Positions 6,932 through 15,897 are shown, counted from the first letter of the stretch. The stretch is 37,914 bases of DNA from Calothrix sp. CSU_2_0 (GCA_012034595.1 JAAUPE010000064.1:1-37914); one strand, 5' to 3'. Notes: generated by a model not told the origin, from the sequence alone. Program-made: numbers and translations.

Positions 6932-7106
6932 AAATAAGTACTCCACTCCCACAATGCCAAATTCCCAACTCAATCGCGAGTTGCGGGGGCATGTAGAAGT
7001 GGAGCTTGGGTAAAGAGTTATCACAGAAAATTTCACCTATTGATCATTCCTTTAAACATACTACACTTGTATTACTATCCTGTCCATACTTATCAAGGAG
7101 AAAATT

Positions 7107-7442
7107 ATGCATACGATCGCTCGCACTTCAACCACCGACATGGAAGTTACCAGCATCCGTTTGGAGCGGGAACTTAAAGATAAACTCAAAGAACTATCAG
7201 GAAGTCAGGGATATCAAGCTCTAATTCGGGATATCCTTTGGAATTTTGTGCAGCAAAAATCTGGCGAGTGGAAACCTAGATTTTCCCGTGCTGATATCCG
7301 AGCCACTATTGTCGCTACGGCACAGCAAGAAGAGCGCTGTGTACTCACAGGTCAACTGATTCCAAGGCAACAACCAATGTTATTAGGATTTACGAGAAAT
7401 GGCGATATGGTTCCTCTAAGTGTCGAAAGTTTGGTCGATTAG
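7107..7442 (+). CDS. Small protein with ribbon-helix-helix-like N-terminal region
   Basis: A 111-residue protein. Residues about 12-50 read as a beta strand (EVTSIRLE) followed by two helices (LKDKLKELSG, YQALIRDILWNFVQ), the pattern of ribbon-helix-helix DNA-binding proteins. The remainder (about 55-111) has a short linker and a compact domain of unknown type with RCVLTGQLIPRQQPMLLG. The start is well supported by AAGGAG six bases before the ATG. A hairpin (GCGCAGTC...GACTGCGC, about 7455-7499) follows the stop. It may be a transcription regulator of its own or a neighbouring gene; that is inference from the fold pattern. Confidence 0.7.
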   Translation: MHTIARTSTTDMEVTSIRLERELKDKLKELSGSQGYQALIRDILWNFVQQKSGEWKPRFSRADIRATIVATAQQEERCVLTGQLIPRQQPMLLGFTRNGDMVPLSVESLVD

Positions 7443-8237
7443 ATCGCAACAAAGCGCAGTCTAGCTCGACTATTACCAGATAACTAGCTGGACTGCGCCG
7501 AAATTATATCCAAAAAAGTAGACAAAAAATATATCTAAAAAAATATATTCAAAAAAAAATTATCTTTGTATATTACTATTATTTAACTAAATAACTTTTT
7601 GGTCGGATTTCACCCAATCTATATATTCCTGTGGGAATGGAAATTTGTCAGGCAAATACTTCAATAAGGGGTATTACATACCTTGACAATCGATACTTAG
7701 AAGTATAGACAGTGAACTTATCCTCAAGAAAAGGAGTGCTGCAATACCATAAAAATCCTCATTTATTAAGTTGACATTATAAAAATAATCCCTTGTAACC
7801 TACGGAAAATACGGTTCTTCCCTGTTATATTAAGTAAAACCTTATTACCACAGGCATTTATCAAAAAATACTGATAAAAATAATTGACTATTTATAATGT
7901 ACGTAAGTAGTTGTGCGGGTAAGGTTTAATGAGTTTTTGTCTGAAGTATAGCAAAATTACGGTTTGTGTATAGTTACAGACGGGATATTCTGGGTCATAG
8001 TAAGTAAATTAATACAAACACTGACTATCAGACTTCTCAAATTTTCCGGCTTTGCTGTAGCAATATGTATCCTCGTATGCTTGCGTATTTGTTTAATCTA
8101 AAGATAGATTTTGTCATTTTGCAGGAAAGGGGCTATAACAGGTGAGGAAAAGTTTTGATACAAGAAAAGAAGGGTGATAGAGGTGTAGCTACGGCTTTAG
8201 GGGTGAACGGTATGCTAAGAAGGCGGTTACAACTAGA
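7443..8237. other. Long intergenic region, no gene seen
   Basis: Begins with a 13-bp imperfect hairpin (about 7455-7499, one mismatch) that could terminate the upstream gene. Two TTGACA boxes (about 7682 and 7772) have possible -10 partners 15-17 bases downstream and could be promoters for the histidine kinase gene, but both -10 boxes are weak. I found no ORF, tRNA or riboswitch-like fold by eye. Almost 800 bases without a gene is long for this window. Confidence 0.5.
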
Positions 8238-10307
8238 ATGGGGACAATATTTAATAATGTGTCAGGAATGAAGCAGCGTTTCTCATCGCCGCTACAGAAT
8301 CCAGATGAACTTGACCGAATACGTAAATACCCGTATGAAAAGCTGATGCAGCACCAGGAGGAACCAGCCCAGCAGCTGGCACAAAAAATAAATCAGATTG
8401 TTGCGAATACATCGTCCCAAGCGGGGATGTTACAAGAGATTGCCCAATTGTTAGGAGCGGCATTTGATATTGATTGCTGCTGTTTGGTATCTGTGACGGG
8501 AGAGATTTCTGAAGAGCCAATCGTTGCTAATTGGTGCAAACCAGAATATTTGGATTTGTCGCATCCAAATGAAATTTTTGCGATGGAACCAATGGATTTG
8601 CCTGTTGTACAGTGTGCTGCTGAAACTTTGACAATCAATGATATTTCCACAATCGAACATAGCCTTAAAGCTGGATGTCAACAGTTACAAGTTCCAATTA
8701 AGGCAGTTTTGGCGATTCCGACAAGATTTGCAGGCAAAAATAATGGTGTTGTTAGTTTAATTAGATCCCAACCGTCTGATTGGAGCGAAGAAGAGAGAGA
8801 ACTGTTAAAATCCCTCGAAGCTTCATGCGCGATCGCATTTTCTCAAGTTGGACAAGCGCAAATGATTGCTTCGCAGCAACAATTTGTCCAAACCTGTGCC
8901 CAACACCAAAGTTTAATCAAGCAGCTATCGATTTTGAGTCGCAGCAACTTGGAGCTAAATCAAATGCTCCAACTGGTTCTGACTTCAACTGCCGAAGCTC
9001 TACAAGTCGATCGCGGATTATTAATACTATTAAAATATACAGACCCTTTATTTAGAATTAGACAAAAAAAACAAGTTCCCAAAGCGAAGGCGACTATCAT
9101 CTGTGAATGGTCGAAAAATTCTGAAAGCTATCGCAGCACCATTCCAGATGCTATCGAAGAAACTTTGCAGCAATCTTTTTTAATTTCCGATTGTGGACTT
9201 TGTCAACGTATTTTTATAGATTCGGGTAAACCGATTATTGTTAGCGATATTACAGATGCTAGCGATATCGCTAGCATTGCACCAACTGCCACACCGCTAT
9301 TTGCCCTCGACAAACTGCCAGCAATGCTATTAATGCCTTTGGAAAACCAAGGCAGAATTTTAGGTTTTTTAGTTCTCCAACAAGCAGAACCTCGAACCTG
9401 GCAATCAGCCGAAACTAATATTGTTGAAATGGTTTGTGGTCAAGTTAGTAATTCTGTCATCCAGTCGCAAACATTGCGACAGGTGCAAATGCTGGTGGAT
9501 GAGCGTACAGCACAACTCCAACGCAGCTTGGAAGTGCAAGCAAAGTTATATGAAAAAACGCGGCAGTATGTAGAGCAATTGCGCGAACTCAACGAACTCA
9601 AAGATGAATTTTTGAGTAATATGAGCGACAGACTCCGCTACCCACTTACCAATATGCGGATGGCAATCCGTAACTTACGTCAACCCAGCATTCAAGCCGA
9701 TCGCCAAGCTCGGTATTTTGATATCCTCGAACAAGAGTGTACTAAAGAAATTAATTTAATTAACGATTTATTAACACTGCAAAAATTAGAAACACACCAA
9801 GAACGTCCGCAATTAGAAAATATAGATTTAAATACCCGCATCCAAGATTTAACAAGCACCTTTGCAACCAAACTTTCCGAAAAAGGTATCAACATAGTTC
9901 TCGAATTGCCCCCAGAATCGCTGAAAATCGAAACTGAACTCGAAAGCTTTGACCGGATTCTACAAGAACTACTTGCAAATGCCACTAAATACTCACAACC
10001 AGATACAACTGTTTATTTGCGTGTTAATCACCAAGTTATCGAGCAAACAGACCGAGTTATTATTGAATTAATAAATATTGGGCGTGGTATTTCCGAAGAA
10101 GAAGTAACTTATATCTTTGACAAGTTCCGTCGTGGAAAAGGACGATGGACTCCTGGCACTGGTTTAGGACTTGCACTCGTCAAGTCTCTAGTTCAGCACC
10201 TTAACGGGGAAATTACACTTGCCAGCAATCAAATCGAAGATTCTGATTTTAGCAACATTAGTTTTACCCTAAATCTACCCCAATTCTCTGACGAAATTAA
10301 ACCATAA
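8238..10307 (+). CDS. GAF-domain sensor histidine kinase homologue with altered H-box
   Basis: A 689-residue cytoplasmic protein without membrane helices. Order: N-terminal linker, GAF-like domain (about 50-205), second GAF-like domain (about 235-405), coiled-coil linker (about 410-455), dimerisation/H-box region (about 452-520) and a HATPase domain (about 560-682). ATP-site boxes are recognisable: ELLANATKYS (N-box with N581), GRGIS, and TGLGLAL. However, the phospho-acceptor position in FLSNMSDRLRYPL is Asp464 instead of His, and the G1 box reads NIGRG with Asn where Asp is usual. So it may not autophosphorylate in the normal way. A SRPBCC gene follows after 7 bases. No response regulator gene is nearby. 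The start could also be the ATG at 8268. Confidence 0.85.
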   Translation: MGTIFNNVSGMKQRFSSPLQNPDELDRIRKYPYEKLMQHQEEPAQQLAQKINQIVANTSSQAGMLQEIAQLLGAAFDIDCCCLVSVTGEISEEPIVANWCKPEYLDLSHPNEIFAMEPMDLPVVQCAAETLTINDISTIEHSLKAGCQQLQVPIKAVLAIPTRFAGKNNGVVSLIRSQPSDWSEEERELLKSLEASCAIAFSQVGQAQMIASQQQFVQTCAQHQSLIKQLSILSRSNLELNQMLQLVLTSTAEALQVDRGLLILLKYTDPLFRIRQKKQVPKAKATIICEWSKNSESYRSTIPDAIEETLQQSFLISDCGLCQRIFIDSGKPIIVSDITDASDIASIAPTATPLFALDKLPAMLLMPLENQGRILGFLVLQQAEPRTWQSAETNIVEMVCGQVSNSVIQSQTLRQVQMLVDERTAQLQRSLEVQAKLYEKTRQYVEQLRELNELKDEFLSNMSDRLRYPLTNMRMAIRNLRQPSIQADRQARYFDILEQECTKEINLINDLLTLQKLETHQERPQLENIDLNTRIQDLTSTFATKLSEKGINIVLELPPESLKIETELESFDRILQELLANATKYSQPDTTVYLRVNHQVIEQTDRVIIELINIGRGISEEEVTYIFDKFRRGKGRWTPGTGLGLALVKSLVQHLNGEITLASNQIEDSDFSNISFTLNLPQFSDEIKP

Positions 10308-10314
10308 TCCGACC

Positions 10315-10905
10315 GTGACCGAACAATACAATGCCGCAGAAGAATATAAAATTTCTGCTCACGACGAACAAATTATAGATAATACAGCAGATTTTGCATC
10401 CGATGCACCTGAACTGCAAGCAGTAGAAGTCGAAATCGAAAAAATTGCCGACCGTCAGCGTCAAATTACTGCTAAAATTCAAATTTCGCGATCGCCTGAA
10501 ATAGTCTGGAAGATTTTAACTGACTACGCAGCTTTAGCTGATTTTATCCCCAACCTTGCCAAAAGTACTTTGTTAAAACATCCCCAAGGTGGCATCCGTC
10601 TCGAACAAGTTGGTTCGCAGAAATTTTTAAAATTTAATTTTTGTGCCCGTGTTGTCCTAGACTTGCAAGAACATTTTCCCAAGGAAATTACCTTTGAGAT
10701 GGTTGAAGGTGATTTGAAAGAATTTTCTGGAAGCTGGCAATTACAACCATGTTCTGTTGCTAATCAACCAGGAACTAATCTTTGCTACAGTATTTTTGTC
10801 CATCCCAAACGGATTATGCCCATAGGGGTGATTGAGAATCGTCTCAGTCACGATTTGCGAATGAATATGTTTGCTATTCAACAGCGAGTTGAAGCCTTGT
10901 ATTAG
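10315..10905 (+). CDS. SRPBCC (START-like) family protein
   Basis: A 196-residue protein with an acidic N-terminal extension of about 45 residues and a START/Bet v1-like domain (about 48-195). Diagnostic features are QITAKIQISRSPEIVWKILTDYAALADFIPNL, a middle strand section, and a long C-terminal helix. This fold binds hydrophobic ligands, as in polyketide cyclases and Coq10-like proteins; the ligand here is unknown. The GTG start at 10315 lies 7 bases after the stop of the histidine kinase gene, so the two are probably translated from one mRNA. In cyanobacteria such proteins are common and often have no assigned function. Confidence 0.85.
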   Translation: MTEQYNAAEEYKISAHDEQIIDNTADFASDAPELQAVEVEIEKIADRQRQITAKIQISRSPEIVWKILTDYAALADFIPNLAKSTLLKHPQGGIRLEQVGSQKFLKFNFCARVVLDLQEHFPKEITFEMVEGDLKEFSGSWQLQPCSVANQPGTNLCYSIFVHPKRIMPIGVIENRLSHDLRMNMFAIQQRVEALY

Positions 10906-11011
10906 TAAGAAATATTAGTGTGAAAAATTAAACGGACAATTAGTGTTTGCAAAATCTTTATGCAAGAGACACAGACAATTGATTTCCGCCAAATTGGTTA
11001 TTCAAGCTCAA

Positions 11012-11047
11012 AACCCGCATCAACCGATAAATGGTTAGATGCGGGTT
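11012..11047 (-). terminator. Terminator downstream of tRNA-Glu
   Basis: A 10-bp perfect stem AACCCGCATC/GATGCGGGTT with an inner ACC/GGT stem. On the minus strand it is followed by a short T-run (GGGTTTTGAGC). It lies 16 bases beyond the 3' end of the tRNA gene. Confidence 0.7.
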
Positions 11048-11062
11048 CTAGTCTAAGTCTAG

Positions 11063-11135
11063 TACCCCCAGGGGAATTCGAATCCCCGTCGCCTCCGTGA
11101 AAGGGAGGTGTCCTAGGCCTCTAGACGATGGGGGC
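11063..11135 (-). tRNA. trnE-UUC: tRNA-Glu (anticodon UUC)
   Basis: A complete 73-base cloverleaf. The acceptor stem GCCCCCA pairs with TGGGGGT (first pair G-U), the anticodon loop reads CTTTCAC with anticodon TTC, and the T-arm is GGGGATTCGAATTCCCC. No CCA is encoded. In cyanobacteria this tRNA also supplies glutamate for tetrapyrrole synthesis. A hairpin terminator follows at 11012-11047. Confidence 0.97.
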
Positions 11136-11240
11136 GCGTTAGACTCGACAATATATAAATTAATGTTTTTTGCAATATATGTCAATAGTTTTGAGAGAAA
11201 AAATCTTTGAGGAAAGAGAAAGGGGAAAACCAGACACCCA

Positions 11241-11390
11241 TTGACTGTCTCCCCATCCCTAAAGGGAGGGGATTCTTTCACTGTCAGGCTCTGACGAGCG
11301 GAAGCGGACAGAGCTACACTGAGTATGAGGGCGGAACCTCAACCCAACGGGGGCAGCCATCACCCCAACTACGGGGACTTCCAAAAGTCC
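11241..11390 (-). ncRNA. Right end and probable omega RNA of the tnpB element
   Basis: On the minus strand the tnpB reading frame runs into a GC-rich segment that ends in AAGAATCCCC, a 21-base hairpin (about 11250-11270: two 4-bp stems, small bulge, 2-base loop) and CAGTCAA at 11241. This resembles the 3' end of tnpB-associated guide (omega) RNAs, where the bases after the GTCAA boundary act as guide. The hairpin has the same geometry, mirrored, as the end hairpins of the element at 5085-5480. Limits are approximate. Confidence 0.5.
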
Positions 11391-11906
11391 CAGATACTTT
11401 TTGCGAATATTAATCGCTCCAACGCCATCTCGGTGAAACTTAAAGCCGCAACTACACTTGTAGACGCGGTTCTTTGGTTTGTGCCGTTTGCCGCACTGTG
11501 GGCAGGTCTGAGACGTATACCGCTCATCCTGGAGTGCCACTTTCATTCCTGCCTTCTCAGCCTTGTAAGTGAGCATTTGCCGGGTTTGACCATGCAGCAT
11601 TTGATGGATTTTCTGATTCGCTTTTTTGCCATAATCAACAGACGAACGTATATCTCGAATGTCGCCAATTACAACGGTCTGAACGTTTCTTTCTTTGAAC
11701 GTTGAGACAAGTTTTGTCGTCTGTTTGTGCTGAATGTCTTTGATCTGGTTATTCAGTTTTGCCAACTGCTTTTGCTTCGAGCGGATCGAGCGTTTGCGGC
11801 GTTTTGACCCAGGCTTCATTTTGTCGATACTGCTGGATAGATTCGCTTTCAATCGGTTCTGATATTGACGTTTGGCTCTCAATGCCCGACCGTTGAGAGT
11901 CGTCAA
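11259..11906 (-). pseudogene. tnpB: TnpB (RNA-guided nuclease) C-terminal part, N-terminally truncated
   Basis: 215 residues against about 380-420 for a full TnpB. Present: a Lys/Arg-rich helical region (about 10-55), VVIGDIRDIR, ALQDERYTSQTCPQCGKRHK with the two CxxC zinc-ribbon pairs and the RuvC-II Glu, and FHRDGVGAINI with the last RuvC Asp. Missing: the N-terminal domain and the RuvC-I Asp. The first usable codon is a TTG, and an in-frame TAA lies two codons before it, so the frame is closed upstream. The tail beyond KKYLG (about 45 residues) overlaps the omega RNA region, as is normal for tnpB. Nuclease activity is unlikely without the first Asp. Confidence 0.8.
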
Positions 11907-11947
11907 AAATTAACATAATCCCAAGACCAAAAATATTTGCGACAGGT

Positions 11948-11972
11948 AAAGACGTTCCATCGGAACGTCTTT
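11948..11972 (-). terminator. Terminator of pilT
   Basis: A perfect 11-bp stem AAAGACGTTCC/GGAACGTCTTT with a 3-base loop. It lies 5 bases after the pilT stop codon. Confidence 0.75.
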
Positions 11973-11976
11973 AAGG

Positions 11977-13281
11977 TCATCTCGGAAAAGAATTAAAACT
12001 TTCCTGCATCTCACGTCTGGTCGAATGAGCAGGATTAAAACCGTCATTGCGTGCCCGTCTTCGTAAATCTCCGACATCAGGAGATGCATTCACAGCTTCT
12101 TCAATTTTAATCTTTCCACTTAACATCAACTCGCATAGTGCTTGGTTCATCACCTGCATACCCTCATGGGAACTATCTTCCATTAATTGATAAGCCTCAA
12201 TTTCCTCACCTTTGAGCAAATAATCTTGCATTGCAGTCGTATTCAGCAAAATTTCCATCGCTGCTATCCGTTTTGCATTAACTGTCGGAATTAGCTGCTG
12301 GGCAATAACTGCAACCAAAGAATCGACAATTTGGACACGCATCGCAGCTTGTTCATCAGGATTATAAATATTCAACAAGCGATTAACAACGGCGATCGCA
12401 TTCTTAGTATGCAATGTACCCAAAACCAAATGACCTGTTTGTGCAGCTTTGAGTGCGGTATCAACCGAAACGCGATCGCGCATCTCCCCAATTAAAATGA
12501 TATCAGGGTCTTCGCGTAACACCGAGCGTAGTGCATCGTGATATTCGCTGGTATGTAAACCCACTTCTCGCTGACTAATCAAGCACTTCTGCGAAGTATG
12601 AACATATTCAATCGGGTCTTCAATCGTCACAATATGCTTTTGCACGGTTTCATTCAAAAAACGCAACATCGCTGCTAATGTTGTGGATTTTCCAGAACCC
12701 GTAGGACCTGTAACTAAAATTAAACCCTGTCTTTTTGTCACAATATCTTTAAGAACCGCAGGCAAGCGCAAACCATCAATCGAAGGTACTTCTAGGGTAA
12801 TTAAACGCAGCACCATCGCACTACCAGTTAATGTTTCAAAACAATTCACCCGACAGCGCAAAAATCCTGGATAAAACATACCAGTATCGAGTTCTTTTGT
12901 TTCCACAAAACGTTGTCGCTGTGAGGGTGTGAGAACTTCGACTAAAAATCCTTCAAAAACTTGAGGTGTAATAATTTCACCCTTACCATAAACCACCATT
13001 TGCCCTCGCACTCGAAAGCGTGGTACTTCCCCTACACGGATATGCACATCCGATGCTTGTTGCTCGTAAGCATCACGTACCATTTGCTGTACAGTTACGC
13101 TTCTTCCTTGCAATTGCCCAAGCGGAGTTGGTAGCAGTTTACTTGGTAGAGGAGGAGGAGAATTGCGTGTTGTAGAAGTTGATGGGCGCAAATTTTCCCT
13201 TGAATGTTCCCCCGTTACCGCAACTGCTAGTGAATCCACTTGTTGATGATTTTGTAACGGGGACCTAATTGATTCGTCCAT
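11977..13281 (-). CDS. pilT: PilT-family type IV pilus retraction ATPase
   Basis: A 434-residue GspE/PilT secretion ATPase. After a Pro/Ser-rich N-terminal extension of about 55 residues come the N-terminal PAS-like domain (about 60-165) and the ATPase core: Walker A GPTGSGKST (192-200), Asp box VTIEDPIEY (218-226), Walker B DPDIILIGEMRD (258-269) and His box TGHLVLGTLHT (282-292). PilT depolymerises pili and powers retraction in twitching or phototactic movement. It stands alone, away from pilB or pilC, so it may be the second PilT paralogue that many cyanobacteria have rather than the pilB-pilT-pilC copy. The conserved AIRNLIRE motif of PilT is not obvious; the matching stretch reads ALCELMLSGKI, which may mean a specialised role. 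Confidence 0.9.
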   Translation of the reverse strand: MDESIRSPLQNHQQVDSLAVAVTGEHSRENLRPSTSTTRNSPPPLPSKLLPTPLGQLQGRSVTVQQMVRDAYEQQASDVHIRVGEVPRFRVRGQMVVYGKGEIITPQVFEGFLVEVLTPSQRQRFVETKELDTGMFYPGFLRCRVNCFETLTGSAMVLRLITLEVPSIDGLRLPAVLKDIVTKRQGLILVTGPTGSGKSTTLAAMLRFLNETVQKHIVTIEDPIEYVHTSQKCLISQREVGLHTSEYHDALRSVLREDPDIILIGEMRDRVSVDTALKAAQTGHLVLGTLHTKNAIAVVNRLLNIYNPDEQAAMRVQIVDSLVAVIAQQLIPTVNAKRIAAMEILLNTTAMQDYLLKGEEIEAYQLMEDSSHEGMQVMNQALCELMLSGKIKIEEAVNASPDVGDLRRRARNDGFNPAHSTRREMQESFNSFPR

Positions 13282-13695
13282 GAATGAGGTCCTTTTGCCA
13301 ATGATTCAAAATGTATCCCAGAATGTAGTCATCGGTTTTACCAATTCTTAACAACATTACTCCGTAACTTAACTGAATATCAGAATGTTTGTTGTTTATC
13401 ACCAACCAGTAAAGTTACCTAGACAACTACTGATAATGTACACCTAATATTAGTTGATCAACTTAGCTAGGAACTTATCTTTACAGTCATTTCATCAAAC
13501 CACCAAGGTGCTGTAAATTAACGATGTTTTTAGATTCTGCTGTAAAAAATAATTATTGCTTATTCAATTGTTTATTCAACAGTTAATTGCTGGTTGATTA
13601 TTTGCGTCTTACTCGCCGGGATTGGATAATTGTTGATAGTCTGTATTATTTATTACTTACTTTTTCAACTTCCGTTCCCAAACCATTAACTAACC
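13282..13695. other. Divergent intergenic region between pilT and the DUF58 gene
   Basis: AT-rich and without an ORF. It must hold the promoters of both divergent genes, but I see no strong -35/-10 pair, operator palindrome or structured leader by eye. Confidence 0.4.
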
Positions 13696-14868
13696 ATGAT
13701 TAAACCCATCATCAATTATCTTGAGACTCGCGCTTGTGCCCCAGCATATAGCGGTTGGGTTTTAGGAGCGATCGCCATTTGTTTTTTTGGAGCGGCGATT
13801 AATACAATGGCTGGCTGGTTATACGTAATTAGTGGACTTAGTTGTGCCATTCTTGGGGTTGCAGCCATTTTACCATCGCGATCGCTATCTGGATTAACGG
13901 TAAGTCGCCATTCGATCGAACCAGTCACCGTCGGGGAAGACTTGCGAATCGAATTAGAGATTACAAACCCATCGGAGCGAACCGTCAGCTTACTAAAAAT
14001 CGAAGATATATTACCTTTACGGCTCAAAAACAAACTCGATCGCAAACCCACCGAGCATACCATCGACAGAATTGCTCCCCAAAACAACTATCAATGGGAA
14101 TATTATTACTCCACCGAGCATCGGGGTATATATCGCTGGCAAACAGTGCAATTGAAAAGTGGTGCCCCATTCGGCTTATTTTGGAGTCGTCGCGATCGCA
14201 ACTGTCAAGCGACTGCGGTAGTGTACCCACAGATTTTACCCTTAGTAAATTGCCCCCTCATCGATGAAATCGGACAAGACGAAAGCCGGAGAAGTAACTA
14301 CCAAGGAAACCCCGCTTACACAGCAACAGAAGGGCTGATACGCTCCTTACGACCCTATCGAACAGGTGATCCGATTCGTTTAGTACATTGGCGTACAAGT
14401 GCCCGTTATGGCGAATTGCGGGTGCGCGAACTAGAAATGATTACAGGTGGACAAGATATTGCGATCGCTCTAGATAGCGGAACCAAATGGGACGAAGAAA
14501 ACTTTGAGCAAGCAGTAATTACCGCAGCATCCCTATATTTTTACGCACAACGCCAACAAATTAATGTCCAACTTTGGACAGCTGGTACAGGTTTAATCAA
14601 AGCTGGAAATCTCCGAATTTTGGAAACATTAGCAGCAACATCACCCCTAGAGGATGCAATTACAACCGAAGTGCCAAAATTACCATTCATTTGGTTAACA
14701 GAAAATCCTGCAACCCTAACTTCCCTACCAAACGGCAGTCGTTGGGCATTGTGGCAAAACTCAGCATCATCCCAATCCCGGCAAATAATCAATAGAGAGA
14801 TACCAGGTTTAATTATTAGTAAAGAAGAACAATTACAAATCCAACTACAAACTACAAAAAATATTTAG
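13696..14868 (+). CDS. DUF58 domain-containing membrane protein
   Basis: A 390-residue protein. Two membrane helices lie near the N-terminus (about 21-38 and 42-60), followed by a beta-rich domain (about 70-190) with EPVTVGEDLRIELEITNPS. The DUF58 signature is TGDPIRLVHWRTSARYGELRVREL (about 222-245). The C-terminal part looks like a degenerate von Willebrand A fold, starting IAIALDSG. DUF58 proteins are often coded next to MoxR ATPases and transglutaminase-like genes; neither is here, so the gene is isolated. Its role in cyanobacteria is not established. The length and start are normal for the family. Confidence 0.88.
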   Translation: MIKPIINYLETRACAPAYSGWVLGAIAICFFGAAINTMAGWLYVISGLSCAILGVAAILPSRSLSGLTVSRHSIEPVTVGEDLRIELEITNPSERTVSLLKIEDILPLRLKNKLDRKPTEHTIDRIAPQNNYQWEYYYSTEHRGIYRWQTVQLKSGAPFGLFWSRRDRNCQATAVVYPQILPLVNCPLIDEIGQDESRRSNYQGNPAYTATEGLIRSLRPYRTGDPIRLVHWRTSARYGELRVRELEMITGGQDIAIALDSGTKWDEENFEQAVITAASLYFYAQRQQINVQLWTAGTGLIKAGNLRILETLAATSPLEDAITTEVPKLPFIWLTENPATLTSLPNGSRWALWQNSASSQSRQIINREIPGLIISKEEQLQIQLQTTKNI

Positions 14869-15136
14869 TTAATTGGGCATTGGCATTAAAATTTCCCAGT
14901 TTCCTATTTCCCATTCCCCATCTCTCAATGTCATGCATTAGAACTTTCGATGTACTTAACATAAATTTGAATAATATGCTTAATAGCAGCAAAAGCTGAG
15001 ATTATGGCGATACAGAGGGATTAAGCAATTAAAAACTGGCTTCAGGTTACAAAGAAATGGGGAATATCACCCAATTTAAGCGTTGTAGGCTGCGGTACAA
15101 TGCAAAGAAATATTTAAATTATGAAAAGCCTGTCCT

Positions 15137-15511
15137 ATGATCGCATCAGACACATCAGAAGTTAACTCAAAATCCAGCGATAAGAATCTTGAAGCAATGC
15201 GCCATTTTTCGGAGCAATATGCAAAACGCACTGGTACTTACTTCTGTTCTGAGCCTTCCGTTACTGCTGTTGTAATTGAAGGATTAGCCAAGCATAAGGA
15301 TGATTTAGGAGCACCTTTGTGTCCCTGTCGTCATTACGAAGATAAAGAAGCCGAAGTCGCAGCAGCTTTTTGGAATTGCCCTTGCGTACCAATGCGCGAA
15401 CGCAAAGAATGCCATTGTATGCTATTCCTCACCCCAGATAATGAATTTGCTGGCGAACAACAAGATATTTCGCTAGAAACAATCAAAGAAGTACGAGATA
15501 GTATGGGATGA
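15137..15511 (+). CDS. ftrC: Ferredoxin-thioredoxin reductase catalytic (beta) subunit
   Basis: A 124-residue protein containing the seven-cysteine pattern of the FTR catalytic subunit: C37, CPC (62, 64), CPC (81, 83) and CHC (92, 94). These hold a 4Fe-4S cluster next to the redox-active disulfide. The enzyme passes electrons from photosystem-reduced ferredoxin to thioredoxins and so switches carbon-metabolism enzymes on in the light. The core begins at RHFSEQYAKRTGTYFC; the first 20 residues are a variable extension. The variable (alpha) subunit gene is not in this window. The last four bases overlap the start of the DUF309 gene (ATGA), so translation is probably coupled. Confidence 0.96.
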   Translation: MIASDTSEVNSKSSDKNLEAMRHFSEQYAKRTGTYFCSEPSVTAVVIEGLAKHKDDLGAPLCPCRHYEDKEAEVAAAFWNCPCVPMRERKECHCMLFLTPDNEFAGEQQDISLETIKEVRDSMG

Positions 15512-15897
15512 GCGAATTAATGCCTATTGAGTTTTGGCTAGGTGTAGAACAGTTCAACACGGGACAATTCTATGCCTGCCATGACACCTTAGAGGCTCTA
15601 TGGATTGAAGCTGGAGAGCCTGAAAAAACATTTTATCAAGGTATATTACAAGTTGCAGTAGCCTTGTATCATTTGGGTAACGGGAATTTACGTGGTGCGA
15701 CGATTTTGCTGGGTGAGGGTAGCAATCGCTTACGACGTTACCCATCTATTTTTGCTGGGATTGATGTAGATGAATTTTTAGATAGTAGTGTTGCTTTGTT
15801 AAAAGTGTTGCAACATTCCCAACCAGAAAGTATTGTTAACCTCAAATTGGGTGAAGACGAAGCGTTTCCCATACCCAAGATAGTATTAGTGGAATAG
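15508..15897 (+). CDS. DUF309 domain-containing protein
   Basis: A 129-residue helical protein. The DUF309 signature is clear: FNTGQFYACHDTLEALW (about 15-31), then FYQGILQVAVALYHLGNGN (about 42-60). The conserved His and Glu in HDTLEALW may bind metal; the biochemical role is unknown. The start ATG overlaps the ftrC stop (ATGA), and the arrangement suggests co-translation with the thioredoxin reductase subunit. The stop codon lies inside the first unit of a GGAATAG heptamer repeat, so the C-terminus borders the repeat array. Confidence 0.9.
   Translation: MSELMPIEFWLGVEQFNTGQFYACHDTLEALWIEAGEPEKTFYQGILQVAVALYHLGNGNLRGATILLGEGSNRLRRYPSIFAGIDVDEFLDSSVALLKVLQHSQPESIVNLKLGEDEAFPIPKIVLVE

Larger units (their letters stand above)
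11241..11906 (-). mobile_element. IS200/IS605-family remnant (tnpB plus right end)
   Basis: Consists of a 5'-truncated tnpB and its right end. No tnpA and no left-end hairpin is present; the sequence passes directly into the terminator of pilT at 11948-11972. So this copy looks unable to move by itself. Confidence 0.6.

Noticed and set aside
7443-8237. Riboswitch or structured leader upstream of the histidine kinase gene
   Set aside because: Apart from the terminator-like hairpin near 7455-7499, no conserved riboswitch motif or long-range pairing was visible by eye.
11325-11705. Plus-strand ORF of 126 residues opposite tnpB
   Set aside because: It is the antisense of a well-supported TnpB segment.
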